DNA of 7,107 nucleotides from Rickettsiaceae bacterium (GTDB taxonomy: Bacteria > Pseudomonadota > Alphaproteobacteria > Rickettsiales > Rickettsiaceae): positions 1-7,107 of the forward strand of contig JAIOYD010000075.1 of the NCBI GenBank assembly GCA_021741285.1, given 5' to 3'. The notes under the pieces were generated by a model. The model saw only the letters and a program-made list of their open reading frames with translations. It made no database searches and had not been told where the DNA came from. Every line of letters starts with the position of its first letter. Position 1 is the first letter of the stretch. The position numbers and the translations under genes are program-made. Shown here one piece after another: positions 6,663-7,107 of this stretch.

Positions 6663-7107
6663 ATGAAATGCCCATTTTGTCAATCGCCAGAGACTACTGT
6701 TAAAGACTCGCGTGAAACCGATGAAGGTAAGGTAGTTAGACGCCGAAGGTCATGCACGAACTGCAAAGGTAGGTTTACTACTTTTGAAAGAATACAGCTA
6801 AGGGAATTGATTATTATAAAAAGAAGTGGAGCTAAAAGACCATTTGATAGAGTGAAAATACTAAAATCAATTGCTACCGCCCTAAGGAAACGAAGTTTTA
6901 CTGAAGAAGAAATCGAAAAAATTGCCAATAGAATAATTTTAGAAATAGAAAGCTCAAGCTCTACAGAAGTTCAATCACATATGATAGGTAAATTGATAAT
7001 GCAAGAACTTGCCAAAATTGACCCTGTTGCCTATATAAGATTTGCCTCAGTATATAAAGATTTCTCTACTGCTCAAGATTTCGCAAAATTTATAGGAAAA
7101 AAGTCGG
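6663..7107 (+). CDS. nrdR: Transcriptional repressor NrdR, 3' end beyond window
   Basis: NrdR senses ATP/dATP and represses ribonucleotide reductase genes by binding paired NrdR boxes. My translation gives 148 residues with no stop before the window edge. The family is usually about 150-165, so the missing tail is short. Residues 1-45 form the zinc ribbon with Cys3, Cys6, Cys31 and Cys34, including MKCPFCQS, DSRETDEG, VRRRRSC and RFTTFER, all canonical. Residues from about 49 to 139 form the ATP-cone domain, starting with IIIKRSGAKRPFDR and ending with PVAYIRFASVYKDF. The ATG is six bases after the glyA stop and has no convincing Shine-Dalgarno, suggesting translation coupled to glyA. Its targets (nrd genes) are not in this window. 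Confidence 0.97.
   Translation, partial: MKCPFCQSPETTVKDSRETDEGKVVRRRRSCTNCKGRFTTFERIQLRELIIIKRSGAKRPFDRVKILKSIATALRKRSFTEEEIEKIANRIILEIESSSSTEVQSHMIGKLIMQELAKIDPVAYIRFASVYKDFSTAQDFAKFIGKKS

Noticed and set aside
6680..6928. Minus-strand open frame of 82 codons with hydrophobic stretches
   Set aside because: It is antisense to nrdR, whose zinc-ribbon and ATP-cone motifs are canonical. The hydrophobic look comes from reversed Lys/Glu/Asn codons.

Overview
The window is an AT-rich, densely packed stretch of bacterial chromosome with nine protein genes and almost no non-coding DNA. Protein features resemble Alphaproteobacteria, most likely a Rickettsiales-like host-associated lineage. The signs are the short CGFS glutaredoxin, a serine hydroxymethyltransferase with the GKWF-type segment, nrdR directly behind glyA, and low G+C with A/T-rich codons. 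This placement rests on remembered family features, not on a search. I see no mobile element, CRISPR array, rRNA or tRNA, and no clear rho-independent terminator.

Layout: two gene sets diverge from a 98-base gap at 3991-4088. Leftward (minus strand) the order is a monothiol glutaredoxin (grxD-like), a YadG-like ABC transporter ATPase, a YgfZ-type folate-binding Fe-S maintenance protein, an LD-carboxypeptidase (peptidase family S66), and hemC, whose 3' end runs off the left edge. Rightward (plus strand) the order is nth (endonuclease III), an alpha/beta-hydrolase of the phospholipase/carboxylesterase family, glyA, and nrdR, whose last codons run off the right edge. Most junctions are 0-18 bases, so each side looks like an operon. 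The exception is the 73-base gap between the glutaredoxin and the ABC gene.

Functions: several products converge on iron-sulfur and tetrapyrrole metabolism. CGFS glutaredoxins carry Fe-S clusters, YgfZ maintains certain Fe-S enzymes in a folate-dependent way, Nth carries a [4Fe-4S] cluster, and HemC makes the linear tetrapyrrole precursor of heme. GlyA supplies one-carbon folates for thymidylate and purines. NrdR represses ribonucleotide reductase genes, so the right end relates to nucleotide supply. All recognised enzymes keep their key catalytic or ligand residues, and none looks broken.

I looked for an undescribed system and did not find one. This reads as an ordinary housekeeping region. 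The points worth checking are modest: an ABC ATPase with no permease beside it, the Fe-S-themed gene cluster, a hydrolase of unknown substrate, zero-gap gene junctions, homopolymer tracts in coding sequence, and two uncertain start codons.
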